Shown here: positions 46,143 to 57,785 of the stretch, one piece after another | Numbering within the stretch: the first letter of the stretch is position 1 | Layout of the letters: every line of letters starts with the position of its first letter | Source of the DNA: Marsupella aquatica | Taxonomy: Eukaryota; Marchantiophyta | Assembly: GCA_973895155.1 (NCBI GenBank) | Contig: OZ316899.1 | Location: forward strand, 8,556,001-8,620,000 | DNA: 64,000 nucleotides | Direction of reading: 5' to 3' | Notes under the pieces: generated by a model | Told to the model about the DNA's origin: nothing | Databases searched by the model: none | The model's input: only the letters and a program-made list of their open reading frames with translations | Position numbers and translations under genes: made by a program

Positions 46143-46676
46143 CTACCACATCAAATACGGATACCAATCCTGTTGTCGATGCCACTCAGCCCTGAGGTAC
46201 TCAGGCATGTACATTAAGTCATCAAGGTCTAAACCCTGCTCATGCCATGGTGGTCTTCGATCCGTGCCTACAAGTAGTGGCAGCAGTGCCCTCCATGGTG
46301 CACATGTTGCTACCAAGTCCCTCCACTGGGTACTAATTAGTCTATATTTGCAGATATCTTGTGCGCCAGACACCACAAGAACCCTCGGCCAGACATGTGT
46401 AAGAACTATATCATCTGCCAAATCAGGCAACAAGGAACCACCTACAGCATCGTGCTTGTCTAACTCATCTGCTGAAAAGTAAATGTCCTCTTCGGACTGT
46501 GCATCCTCATTCACCACAGCATTCACAACACATCCAAGGTCTGCAGGCATTATCTTGGATGGAGCTACACTCTGTCTGGTTACCAATCCACACAAGTAAG
46601 CCCAAGCAGTAGCCATGCACGATGCAACCCGTAGGAGGACCCTACATAGGGCCTGACGGTCTGGAAGAGGCAGCAT
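46143..46676 (-). CDS. F-box-like protein in CACTA-A2
   Basis: Open frame of about 177 codons from ATG 46,676; the frame is open slightly further upstream. The C-terminal half has an F-box-like pattern, LLPDLADDIVLTHVWPRV ... YRLISTQWRDLVATCAPWRALL, the Leu-Pro, Val and Trp-Arg spacing seen in Skp1-binding F-box domains. An acidic segment (EDAQSEEDIYFSADELD) precedes it. F-box proteins select targets for SCF ubiquitin ligases; which target is not visible. It lies between TNP2 and the BRCT gene on the same strand, so it may be cargo of the element or a domain of a longer spliced gene. Confidence 0.5.
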   Translation of the reverse strand: MLPLPDRQALCRVLLRVASCMATAWAYLCGLVTRQSVAPSKIMPADLGCVVNAVVNEDAQSEEDIYFSADELDKHDAVGGSLLPDLADDIVLTHVWPRVLVVSGAQDICKYRLISTQWRDLVATCAPWRALLPLLVGTDRRPPWHEQGLDLDDLMYMPEYLRAEWHRQQDWYPYLMW

Positions 46677-46852
46677 ACCCACCAAAGTCTTCAGCCAAAC
46701 AGAGCCCAGCAAGTAGATTCACGGTCACACCCCACGCAGCAGGAAACAACAATCACTTCAACTGCGACCAACCATGACAAGATGAGTTAGTTCAAGGATC
46801 ACATTTATTACAAAATTGTGATTTATACAAAAATATGAGGGACTCCTACTCC

Positions 46853-47701
46853 TCACTCTCTCCCACCTTTGCTAAGCATACATCTCCGCTGAATCTTGGA
46901 GGGCCAGGCCTCAAAAATATCAAAGTCCCAAGCATTCTGTCGCTTCCCTCTAGCTGCTGATTCCAGAAGCCAATTAGGGGAAAGCACCCAAAGATTGTTG
47001 TTCATGACAAAATGACGCACTATTGTCTTAAAGAATTTTCTGCATATTTTCATGTATGACAGACCTACAACATGAGTGGAGGTTTCTGTTAGACTCTCCT
47101 CCACTGTCCCACCTAGCTCAACAACTATGGACTTGTACAGTCTGCACTTAGTCTCCCCAATTCCTTCTTCTGCAAATACCACACTGAACCCCTTCATAAT
47201 GGTATTTCTCTCCTTGCCATGCTCATTCAATATAGCATTTGCACGCATAGGATGGTGTCCTATGTTGACAACAGGTCCATATTGGACAGAAGCAAAGTTG
47301 GGTTTCTCTGCCGTTGCTTCATAGGCTTCCTTTTCAGCCAAAGCCTCTACAGTGGCCTCCTCACTCTCCCACAACTCATATTGCTCAGTACTCTGTACAC
47401 ACCTATGTTTAACAGAATCGGTCAGCCAAGAGACTTCAACTACTTTTAGACCTTGGTTGGTAATGGCAGAATCAATGAAGGACCATGACCACTTGTTCAT
47501 CACATCCAGCCATGTCCCCGCAACAACATGTGTAGTCTGTGGAGTGATGTCCTTGAGTTCAGTCCCATGGAACTCTGAGAATCATTTTTGTACGATTGGC
47601 CAACTCACTTGGGTGAACCCATAGTGGCCAGGGATCAAAATGGCTTTGATTCCAGCCAATAGAGGCGGGTGGTCAACCTTTGTACGTTTCCTAGAGGCCA
47701 T
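46853..47701 (-). pseudogene. tandem-BRCT protein in CACTA-A2 (one stop)
   Basis: One frame of 282 codons from ATG 47,701 to 46,853. The first BRCT-like repeat is LLAGIKAILIPGHYG ... TPQTTHVVAG ... VVEVSWLTDSVKHR. The second is MKGFSVVFAEEG ... VVELGGTVEESLTETSTHVVG ... WVLSPNWLLESAARGKRQ. Both have the THVV strand and the W-L helix of the fold. Paired BRCT domains bind phosphopeptides, mostly in DNA-damage and replication proteins. The only lesion is TGA at 47,584-47,582, between K and F, explicable as CGA to TGA. It is encoded on the same strand as TNP2, about 1.9 kb upstream. It is probably a captured host gene or long-held cargo. Confidence 0.68.
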
Positions 47702-48298
47702 GTACACACGGGCCACCTAATCACTGCAGACCGGAAGATAATGCGTTCACCTGATAATCGGAGGGCCCTTAAAATGCTGCGTTTATAACTTGGTCCAGTC
47801 CAGTCGTCTGGTGAGTCTCTGCTCCGATTCCAAACGGGAGAAATATTGGGACAAATGTACTAGACACCTGCAAGCATGCACCTCATAGTTTGAATATGTG
47901 CCTTCACAATATTGAAGGTGACAAGTGCAATTGTTTTGTGATGCCACATACAGATGTTGTAAATGGGCAGACATTCAATGAGAATACAAAATGTTGGTAC
48001 ACTTTAAGGGAATTATCGCAAATTAAATAGCCTTGTAACTTATATGCTCATAATGAGAAGTCCTGATTAATTTAAGCAGTGTCATGTAAGTCGTGATCAA
48101 AATGATTGCAGAGTTAAAAAAGTTCCTAGAAGGCTTAAGGGGAGTTTTTGAAGGCATGTACCCAGGAACAAGTAATGAACTTAGGGTACTTGTTGCCTAA
48201 GCATCCTCTCCTACATAGGTCCTTCTTCTCAAAATTGGAATGTCTGCAATCTCCAAGGTATCCACATCAGGTGCACTATGCATGTACATTATTCAGGT

Positions 48299-48979
48299 TC
48301 AAAGCCAAGAAATGTGATCTCTCATGGGAGTGTGCAAAGTAGGATCTATGGCATGGCGATGACAATAGAAGATCCATCGATCAACACCATGGGCAGAGTG
48401 ATGATAGATGTGTTTGTCACAAGCATAGCCTTCTGCTTGACGCTCCTTCAAACAATGAAAGTGCCACATGGTGGGACACCTAACACAGTGGACTATGTCC
48501 ACCCAGAAATCTTCATCGTGCTGACCACATGCCTTGCACTTATGAAGTGGGCAAGCTATGGCAAGATCGGGCAAACATGAAAAACAAAAGAACCTCACAC
48601 AATATCTGCCAGGGCATTTCCTAACAAGTGGTGGAGCATCAACAGAGCCCTCATAAGACCCCAACTTCCCACACTGTGCACACTTAGCCTGCTTCTCCAA
48701 ACAATCAGTGCACATCCAGCCTCCTTGGTGTGCTGACGGGAGGCCCACCCTTGGACAGTTGTTTTCTGCAGCAAGGTCAGACTCCGGGTTGAGGTGGAAA
48801 TGCCTCATGCAAGGGCCCTCACATATGGCTAAGCCCCCACCATCGTCACAAATAGCACAACAATGAACTGCCTTCTGGAAAATCTGACTTGCGGAGAAGT
48901 TACTACCATCTGGCCCAACTACACCTATGTTGCTCACCTCTGTCACCGGCTTCTTGGCTCGGATTTTAGGGCGTGCCAT
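48299..48979 (-). CDS. EDM2-like multi-PHD protein in CACTA-A2
   Basis: Open frame of 226 codons from ATG 48,979. The N-terminus is basic (MARPKIRAKK). PHD-like cysteine arrays follow: HCCAICDDGGGLAICEGPCMRHFH, WMCTDCLEKQAKCAQCGKLG, a CPGRYCVRFFCFSCL segment, then CKACGQHDEDFWVDIVHCVRC ... WHFHCL. The DGG-ICEGPCMRHFH wording and the following CxxC-CAxCGxLG module closely recall the PHD region of EDM2 and its relatives, plant nuclear proteins that recognise modified histone H3 and control silencing of intronic transposons. An acceptor-like TAG precedes the ATG, so it may be an internal exon. No stop interrupts it. The A1 counterpart (32,866) is frameshifted. Confidence 0.72.
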   Translation of the reverse strand: MARPKIRAKKPVTEVSNIGVVGPDGSNFSASQIFQKAVHCCAICDDGGGLAICEGPCMRHFHLNPESDLAAENNCPRVGLPSAHQGGWMCTDCLEKQAKCAQCGKLGSYEGSVDAPPLVRKCPGRYCVRFFCFSCLPDLAIACPLHKCKACGQHDEDFWVDIVHCVRCPTMWHFHCLKERQAEGYACDKHIYHHSAHGVDRWIFYCHRHAIDPTLHTPMRDHISWL

Positions 48980-49645
48980 GCCTACGCATGAGACAGATAG
49001 TACAATTTAGCAGAGTGCACAGACAATACAATTTAGCAGTGTACAAAAAGTACAGTGTAGCATATAGACTAGAGTGGCAATTGCTACTGCAATGAAATGT
49101 TCACACACATGTGCAGAGTAGACATACTTTTTGGTTTGTTGAGCCACACTAAAAACTGATCCCCTCGTACAATAGCTCCACCTACACCTCAATTTTGTGG
49201 CTATGATTCACCAAAGGAGATCTGCAACAAGATTTAATGCATTTGAATCACATATAACAGTCGTGACATGTAAAACAGGCATTTTTTGAACAGGATTGGT
49301 ATCAAGCAGTGTGATCAGGGTTGTAATTTATACATCCTAAATAGGCTATGATAGTGAATGAGACACATAAGTTAGGCATAAATCACTTTTTCCAGGACAT
49401 CACATGGCCCATTAATTCCAGTCTTTGAAAGGAGACTTTTAAGTGAGCTTGCTAGCCTCTTAAATTAGGATATTGTACTTAGTGCAGCCATAATAGGATA
49501 AGTTATGTACTGTTGACCGTAAACCCTGGACCCAAAATTGCTCATAATTCAAAATCTTAAGTAAATATCCTCTCTGTTCAAGTCAAAGTGTTAAGTTATA
49601 GGTCAATGGTCTCTGGTCTGTGCATGCGGTGTGACAAGTGGTCCT

Positions 49646-50218
49646 CTACAGCGTGTGATCCAAACATGTGTAGACACCAAAGTGACCGGTGGTGGGGTCT
49701 GGGAGGGCAGGACAAGTGACATCGCCAGGCACACTGCAGGATGGCGAGTGGTTCCAGATGATACATTGTGCTCTGTGAAAAAACCGACATCCAAGAGAAC
49801 GGTCATCCAACTCTAGGCCAGAAGCCCTACAGGCAGGACAGTCATACTGGCAACTGTGCACACACCCTTGGGCCCTAATTTGTGGCGGGTCATGTATGAG
49901 AGACAAAAATACCAAGGATGTTGGGAAGGGTGGAGAAGCAGGTACAGGGCGGCTGTAGTTGTTCCTGGCAACAACTGGGTACTCAAAGTACCATGCAGAC
50001 TGGGCTGGAAGGATCCCAAGTCTGACATACTCAAGGTGCAACATCTCTGCCTTGCGTGCAAGCCGCACATGTTCAGCATTGTGGGTCCTCACCATAAGTG
50101 TTGCTTTTGTGGAGTGTCGTGTGTTCACGTCCTCTGATAAGCACCTTTGATCAGCAAGGTGAGCAGGAGCTGTACTTGCCTCACCAACAGCAACCAACCT
50201 TAAATTGTCAGTTCCCAC
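49646..50218 (-). CDS. unknown Cys-containing protein fragment in CACTA-A2
   Basis: Not recognised. The open frame of about 190 codons begins at a GTG rather than an ATG and may be an exon of the PHD gene 0.7 kb downstream on the same strand. It contains HNAEHVRLARKAEMLHLEYVRLG, AWYFEYPVVARNNYSRP and a Cys cluster (CVHSCQYDCPAC). The homologous stretch at 9,690-10,058 in A1 keeps the same frame for VRTRNAEHVRLARKAK and then diverges. Conservation of this protein-level block between the two copies suggests it was coding. Confidence 0.4.
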   Translation of the reverse strand: MGTDNLRLVAVGEASTAPAHLADQRCLSEDVNTRHSTKATLMVRTHNAEHVRLARKAEMLHLEYVRLGILPAQSAWYFEYPVVARNNYSRPVPASPPFPTSLVFLSLIHDPPQIRAQGCVHSCQYDCPACRASGLELDDRSLGCRFFHRAQCIIWNHSPSCSVPGDVTCPALPDPTTGHFGVYTCLDHTL

Positions 50219-53200
50219 TCACTGTGTCATTCCATTGGTTCCAGCTAGGGGTCACAGTGTAAACATAGCATGAAACACTCCTAATCAACTTGCTTACAAA
50301 CTACAATATCCAGAAAGAGTGAAAGTCTCACCCTCCAGTGAGCAGCAGAGAGGTAGTTCACTGGATGTGTTGATGTGCAGTTAAACCTCCACTATTGCTT
50401 ACTTCCGGTGTATGCTGCTCAGAAGAAGACATATTAGTAGCAGCAAATTGCAAATAATGGCCATAAGCAAACCGTGAGAGTTTGCAGAATGCTACGACAA
50501 CTATTCATCCATCACAGCAGTGCTCCACAGGAATGAAACCAAGCAAAATTTGGTGACCTCGGCCAATGACAAGGCCAATGTAGTTCACAATCCTTGACCA
50601 ATCAGGATATGGATTGGAATTACAATTAGTCAGCTCTTCTTCTTTGTTTTCTAACTCTGGGGGAAATGAGCATGACCAGGGAATTCTCTGAGAAATAGAA
50701 GTGCACAGGGAAAATGAAATTGGCTCATTCAGTTGCGCAAGATGGACCATTGCAACATACTTGGACAGTTGTTCCGCAATACATAAAATACCCTGACTTA
50801 CATGTAATTGATACAATCTGCTTCTGTTGGCTGTCCTACAGCTCATGGCAGTGCCGTTGGGACAGGGTAAGTGAATATTGCCATAGCTGAAGCACATTGA
50901 GCTTGCAGCAACAAGTGAAGGAGCATGGCCAAAAGCAGAAAAGACAGACAGGTTTTACAAGAAGAAACTAACAACCGCCAATCTGCTCAAATCCGCTGCA
51001 TAGATCAAACCCTTTGAACTACACAACCCTCCTTTGAAAACAATCCAATGTGCTTTGGCTGGTGGATGACAAGGACTGGGAGAAGAGGAAACGTCTGCAC
51101 AATCAATCCAAATGACGGGACACAGAGACCAGGCACAGAGAGGATTTGTGCTTAGACAAAAACCACAAATTGTAGCATGGGCACCATAGCATTCTAGACA
51201 AAGCACAAAACATAGAATCTATGAATCTATGACTCATGGACTAACAAAATGATTGGGTAGCATGGCAAAAGGAAAGACAAATTTCAAAATGACAACATGG
51301 CCCGTTTTCGCCATTCATTTGACGTTGCTAGGTGTCCGTAAGATGACTGACCCACAGACAATCCCGACAACCTCATCTGACAGACTGGTTTTCTAGTGTG
51401 AAGAAATACATGATTACAAGCAACACCACGCCTCATCCAAGCAGGGAATTGAAAACATAACCATGTCATTCCTGTATTGGACAGTGTCCTCTGCCATTGC
51501 ACTGCATAGTTGTTATTCCATGTTGGTTGTCAACAGTTTGTTGGCTTGCCACAGCCTAGATAGAACAATAAAATACTGTACATGAATACAACAAGAAGAA
51601 TCTGCATACAGCGATGGCCCGGTCACTTGAGGAAAAAACAAAACTAAGAAGGCAGGCACACGGGCAACCGAGAAAAAAAGCTAGTGGCGCCTTGCGGAGA
51701 ACCCAGAATGGTAATGCCCTTGCCCAGAAGCTTGGGAAACAAAAGAGAAAAAAGCAAAAATGAGCTACCGACCACCGTCTTGACCAGGCCCGCCACAAGG
51801 TATGGCTGGAGGCTGTGGTCCCCCCCTCAGTAAAGAAAAGGATGCAGGTTGGAGCACGGGGCACAAGGCATGTTTGGATCCAGGAGGAGCAAAACAGTAA
51901 TGTCAAGCAGGAAGTGTGGAGAGACCAATGAGTAAACAAAAATAGGGGAGAACAAACATACATCAATAGCAGCAGGAAACGAGAAAGTTGATTTAGGAGG
52001 GATTGTAGGGAGAGAGCTTTTGGTGGGCTCGGCTGCGCGTGAAATATTGGGAGATAGATGCGCGAGAGAGTGAGGAGGGTGGCAAGCGGAAGACGGGTTG
52101 GGACTGGACCCTTGGTGCCGGTGGGTAATATATGGGGTTTCAGCAGACTTGGGGCCAGTTTGAGGAGGATTAAGAAGCGCGCACCCCACGTTCTTGGGTG
52201 GTGGTTGGGTGGGGTTTTGTTTGATTGAAGAAGAAATCACCATTCTCTTCTAGAAGAAAGAAAATCACAGGAAACAGTGGACGGGAGAACAAGGCATGTA
52301 ATAGAGACAGTGCGTAGCTCAGCTCCGAGGTCCAACGTTATGATGCACAGGGGGTCCTTGGTTGCAAGTAGGAGAAGGACTGAATCACTATGGCTGCTCT
52401 TCTCTACTATCGAAGCACCCGGCTGGCAGCTCCGCAAACACTGATCGTAGCTACAATCTCTACACCGTTGATTGAGGAGCAGCTGCAGCACAGTAAGGAG
52501 CTCCCACAGCCTCCCTCTTCACAGCTCGGTTGACCTAGCTCTACAATCGACGGAGCATGGACGCTAGACAAAGCACAAACTGTACCATGGAGCTGGAGAA
52601 AAAACACAGAGTAATTGAAGCCTAACAATACCCTTCTCAGCTCCTAATTGAATGAGGAAAAACACATTACAAGACACATTGCAGGCAATAGGATTTTAAC
52701 AATGAAATCTCGCCTGTGCTGACAGAATACCTGCTTACAGCCACGCGTTGCTCATCCTCCCACAGTTGGTGGCACACTATCCAGATGGCATGACGCATGC
52801 CTTAACTTATGACGATTTGCGCAGCTCAAATCAAGTAGGTTGTCCCCACAAAAAGACAAAGGACAACAAAGAAAAGCAATGTAGCCGTGATGTCTTACCA
52901 GCCCTGACAACGGGAGCTTCAAAGGCGGTGCACTATGGCTGAAATGGCAGTACGCTGCTCGAACACTAAAGCAACACAAAACTTGGACTCTCACCTTATG
53001 CAACTCCTGGCTTGTATTCAGCTGGCGTTGGCCCACTCTAAGCTCCTGCGCCGCTCCGACTGCCAGTCGTTCTGTAGACGGTCTGTATCCTCCCTGACTG
53101 CAGCTCCTCCCCGCCCCCAGCTCGTCACCTGCGTCTTCTCCCCAATTTTTGGTGAGCTCCTCCTCGACCACAGCTCTTGCGACTGCTTTGCCCAGCCTCT

Positions 53201-54886
53201 GATGGCCTTCACGTTGTTACCGATTGTCGCTCCCCACAAAGTCCACAATCCATAAACCAGGCAGATAGTGCGCCCATAGAACAGATGCAACCCGCATGCA
53301 GCTTCACCAGCTCAATGGCAGCTCGACAACTTAAGGGTGCAGCAAAAGGGCGTTGAATAGGTTGTCTCACCTCACCCTTCAAGAGCCGGTCATTGCAGCA
53401 TCCCTAAACTCCTGATCCCTCTTCTCGGATTCCACAGAGCCGACCACAAGAAAATGGGAACACTAAACCTCACTGTAGAGACGTTCCCACCAAGATTACA
53501 CGGAAAACCTTGCTCCAATCCCTAAGCTCCCGATCCCATCGAGAGAACACGATAAAACCTTGCTCCGATCCCTAAACTCCCGATCCCACCAAGAGAACAC
53601 AATAAACCTTGCTCCGCAAGTTGGGAATGTGGCGGGATCCCTAAACACATCAACAACCTGCTAAGTGTATGCAAAGTTGCATAATCGGCTTGTTCCCTTC
53701 CAACGGTCGTGTGACTCGGGTGTCCAAACGGTACTGCAAGCGGTACAGGCCCCTAGCTTGGGATACCCTTACCAAAGTCACTGGTGTTGCCGACATGGTA
53801 ACGGCAAGATTATCCTGACCCTCCATAAACCCCCTCCATTCACTCAAGTGTTGTGAGTGACAACTTAGTGTAGTGTCGCTAAACAAATACTTTGGCCTTA
53901 GCAAATATCTGTAGTGATCGAACTTCATTAAACCAAACCTCTTTTGGTCACAAATAAGGCCATTTAATGAGTGATGCCCCTTGTCATCACAACTCTTAAT
54001 TTATGCAATTACCCCTCCTGAACATAAGTGAACATTGTCCAAATTGCCTACCCTCATGAATAATTTGTCAATTATCTTTCCCGACATATATGATGTCAAT
54101 GGACATGATGGGGAACATGATGTCAATGGACATGATGCCAACGATCCAATGGTTCCTAAACCCCCATCCCCTTAACATGCAACCCCCGACCCTTGACATC
54201 AAACCCCCCCTAAACCCCCTTTAGTGAAAACCGAGCCACCCCCTAGCCTTGACATATAAACCCCCTAAACGTCTTGACAACTCGACTGTGGCCAGACTAT
54301 CTTTGCAATGCCAAGGGCCATTTTTAGAGTGCATGCCGCTTGCAAGCTCAGGCTCTCAAGATCCTCCCAAGGCAGCAAACAAGTTAGGGTCCCTAAACAT
54401 GTTCCTTTACCCTAAACCATTGCATCACTATTTCAATCAAGTGTTCTTTGGCTGGACAACCTCCTAACCCTAAACCCACACCCCCTTGAGACCGGTACAA
54501 ATCTACCTTTGTGCATCTCGGCCTTTTATAGATGGAGTTAGTAATCGATCCCTCCGTAGTCCACCCTCCATGAACCTCACTCCAAAACCTTTTTGGTCAC
54601 AAATAAGGCCATTTATTGAGTTATGCCCCTTGCTATCACCCTCTTTACAAAATTACCCCTCCTCAACATAAGTGAACATTACCCATGATGTGCTAGACTA
54701 TTCACCGTTCACAAAGTAGCAAGGTTACTTCTCATAGTCTTTTAGTGAACCATAAATTACTAATAGTCTTTTGTAGTCTTCAACAAAACCGGTGCAATGG
54801 GTGCGAGTCGTTTCAAGTATGGAAAAAGGACTTAGTGGGCTTAGTCCTATAAGGTATGGTCTAAATTGCCCCGGTTTCTACTAGTG
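50219..54886 (-). other. right non-coding region of CACTA-A2
   Basis: About 4.7 kb with no supported gene. It is homologous to 4,366-9,600 in A1. Open frames such as 51,827-52,243 and 53,018-53,290 have low-complexity translations and are not conserved as protein. A repeated block of about 85 bases (cacaaataaggccattta ... acataagtgaacatt) occurs at 53,949-54,040 and 54,597-54,680. The last 160 bases carry the subterminal AGTC motifs and the terminus. It probably includes the element promoter. Confidence 0.5.
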
Positions 54887-57288
54887 GTCTGAGGCGGTGT
54901 TCCAAATGAGTATGACGGGACCTTGCACCCTAAGCGGCCACAATCTAGGGTTCCATACCCCTTATCCGTATCCTGTGAATGGGCGTGGCCCCCAGATGGT
55001 CAGCAATCCAAGTATTCCGCCTAAACTTGGAGTTTGGCGGACCCCGGTTTGCTATAATTGCAAGAAACCTGGTCACTTTGCCCGAGAGTGCACGGAGCAA
55101 CGGAAGCAAGGGGATGGGAGGGCGATTCCGTTGTGCTAGGTCTGTCGAACCAAAGCACATTCCACATCAAACTGCCCTTTGGTGTTAGCCGCAAAGGCCG
55201 GCGCTGTCCGAGCTGCTCTACCTGCGCCCCCACCGACTACGGATGCGGTAGTACAAATGGTAATGCTGGAATGGTAGGACGACTCCACCGAGTGGATCAA
55301 TCTCATAGAAGTAGTCGAGCAACCCGGAGCGCACGCGGACAATGAATGTTACCGCGTTTCTACCCGATCATCCCACAAGAAAGACAAGTATGAAGCACGG
55401 GCTCAGAAGACTGACAAGCAAACAGACGTGGTGGCAGATAACCATAGTCCAATGGAACTGGACGAGCGAGAAGACTACCAGCGGGATAACCCAAAGTTGT
55501 TTTACCCGCAAGTGGAGGAACTGGTCAAAAAGCAATTGGAAGCCTACGAGGCCCAAGAACACGAAAAATCCATTAAGAAGGATATTGTCGACGCTAAAGC
55601 GGCAGAAAAAGTGGAGGAAGCTAAGACCGCCTTGGAAGCTCAAGTCAAGGAAGCAGAAGCATTAAGATCTGCGACCCCACCGTCTAACCAGTATGACATC
55701 AAAAAGGATGTTCAAAACTGTGCAACCACGGCTACCGTCGGACAACTGTTGCAGGATAACCCGAAGTATCGGCAACAACTCAAGGAAATGCTGATAGGGA
55801 AGAGAAGGAGACGGCTACCTCGGGTAAGCACCTTAGCCGACTGTATGATGATTTACCAGGACTTAGGAGCGCTTGAGGTCTCTATTGAGATAGCGGGCTG
55901 TACTGTTCGGTTTGTACCAGTAGATGGTGGGTCCGGAGTAAATATCATGACGAAGGATACTTCCGTGAGGTTGGGATATACATCTTATCAACCTACGGCG
56001 CGTGCCATTCGGTTAGCAAACGGCGCCCGGATCATGCCATTGGGGACATTGACCAAGATATCCACGTGGATTGGAGGCCTCGAGTTTTTTCTAAATTACC
56101 TAGTGATGCGACCAGTCCAACCCTCGACTTATCCAATATTGTTGGGCAGACCCTGGTTATATGGTGCCCGAGTCGTTACCGATTGGGGAAAGAAGGAGTT
56201 ACGATTCGGTAACCCGACTACGACGGTGTCATGGAAGGAAGAGGACTATCAGGGCAAAACACCCCAGGGACCCGAAGAATATGACTTGGAGGAGGAAATC
56301 TCAGAAGAAGAGGTATATGGTAGAGTTGATCTGTCGACTTGACGAAGAGGAAGTCTTCGGGGTAAGTGCCACCCGAGAGGCCCATCTTCTGAACCAGCCT
56401 AGACCAGTAGCCCCAATTGAGACGCCAGGGACGCCAGTAAGAGATGATGCGGCGGAGGGTGAAGAATTACCCGTAATAGTGAGCCCTACAAAGATCGTCG
56501 GCCAGGGCACCTTGCCTGGTATACTCGAGGAGCGAGGTACCGAGGCCGCCACTCCTCCCAAAAGAAAGAAAGTTACATGGAGCCCCGAGGTACCGTCCGT
56601 AATAGACAAACCCAAGAAGTTCCCCAAGGAGCAGCCGACGGTCTGGGAACCTGTGGCCTACGATGGCACCAGACTAAAGGAATTGGAAGCCCATCTTGAC
56701 CGGGCCACCAAAGACCATGTGGATGTAATCCGCAAGGAACACTATGGCAAATACACCACAAAGAGGGAGAGGACATTCAATGTCGGTTATGGCCTACAAG
56801 CCCCAGAGGAAAAGGCTATCCAAGAACTTCTATCCGAATATGAGGACGTCTTCGCATGGAGTCATCGAGACTTAACCGGAATTTCACCGGCCTACGGCGA
56901 ACACGTCATTGATCTAAACTTGGGTGCTCATGCCATCCGAGAAAGACAACGAAGACTAAATCCAAGACATTCCATCTTGGTAAAGGAGGAGTTAGATCAG
57001 CTGATCGTGGCGGACATAATCTACCCCGTCTTATCTAGCGAATGGGTGTCCCCCATTGTGGTGGTTCCTAAAAAGGTAGGGCCCAATGGCAAACCCAAGA
57101 TTTGAATATGCCAAGACTATCGGAAACTCAACAACGCTACTCGGAAAGACCATTACCCGCTTCCTTACACGGATATGGTCCTTGACATGGTAGCCCGAAA
57201 TGAGGTGTACACCTTCCTGGATGGATATTCGGGTTATAACCAGATTTGGATCAGACTATTGGACCAACTCAAAACCACATTCATAACT
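54887..57288 (+). pseudogene. pol: Ty3/gypsy gag-pol, continued: zinc knuckles, protease, RT
   Basis: Continues the frame broken at 37,223. CCHC knuckle CYNCKKPGHFAREC (55,051-55,092); a further Cys-rich motif after TAG 55,137; TAG 55,275. An acidic helical linker (55,430-55,660) is followed by an aspartic-protease-like region (VPVDGGSGVNIMT, about 55,915-55,955; DGG in place of the usual DTG/DSG) with PILLGRPWL. After a frame slip near 56,340 comes the start of reverse transcriptase: PEEKAIQELLSEYEDVFAW, WVSPIVVVPKK, a TGA at 57,103 where the conserved Arg of the KxRxCxDYR motif is expected, then DYRKLN and FLDGYSGYNQI. It ends at about 57,288, cut by CACTA-B2. RNase H and integrase are missing. 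Confidence 0.88.
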
Positions 57289-57785
57289 ATCCGATGTAAC
57301 CCGCTTCGCAATATCACATCCAATCCTCATCGGAAATCAACCATCGGACTTACTTCGGACTTTCCGTTGATGATGCCGACGGACTTTCCGATTCCAACCC
57401 ATTCGCAAACCTGCACATCCGATCCAATACGTATCGGACACCAACAAACAGACCTTCTTTCAAAACGACCATTGTCCGATAGTAATGGTATGGGATAGTT
57501 CCATAGTTTTTGCTACGTACATTGCGATGCGTGTAGTATCGGAGTTTACGATACGTTTAGTATCGGAGTTTGCCTTTGGAGAATTATCGGATGTTGCGTT
57601 AGATTTGGTATCGGATAGTGCGATGTAATGAGGTTTGGAAAATCCAATGACGTTGCCATCGGACACATTGTTTTGATGTTTTGGTTTTTTTGGAGGGGTC
57701 CGATGCAGAAAGGATCGGATGCTGCGAAGGGGATTGAAACGGAAGGACCGATGAAGGTGCAAACGGACATCATAACGGATGGCTT
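57289..57785. repeat. ATCGGA/TCCGAT subterminal cluster of B2
   Basis: The same hexamer array as at 11,699-12,115, extended on the left by about 70 bases (atccgatg, catcggac). Probable binding sites for the element's second protein. Confidence 0.65.

Larger units (their letters stand above)
37224..54886 (-). mobile_element. complete CACTA element A2 (17.66 kb)
   Basis: The left end CACTAGTAGAAATCGGGG (37,224) and right end CCCCGGTTTCTACTAGTG (to 54,886) are inverted. Both are flanked by GTC (37,221-37,223 and 54,887-54,889), the 3-bp duplication usual for CACTA elements. Removing the element restores the gypsy frame exactly across the junction. Subterminal GACT/AGTC motifs (agtcctttataggact and similar) crowd both ends. 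All genes lie on the minus strand, in order: unknown ORF, PHD gene, tandem-BRCT gene, F-box-like gene, TNP2, and a TNPA-like gene. Confidence 0.93.

Noticed and set aside
51827-52243. Ser/Pro-rich minus-strand frame as a gene
   Set aside because: The homologous stretch at 6,204-6,461 is conserved as DNA but not as a continuous protein. More likely a promoter or leader region.
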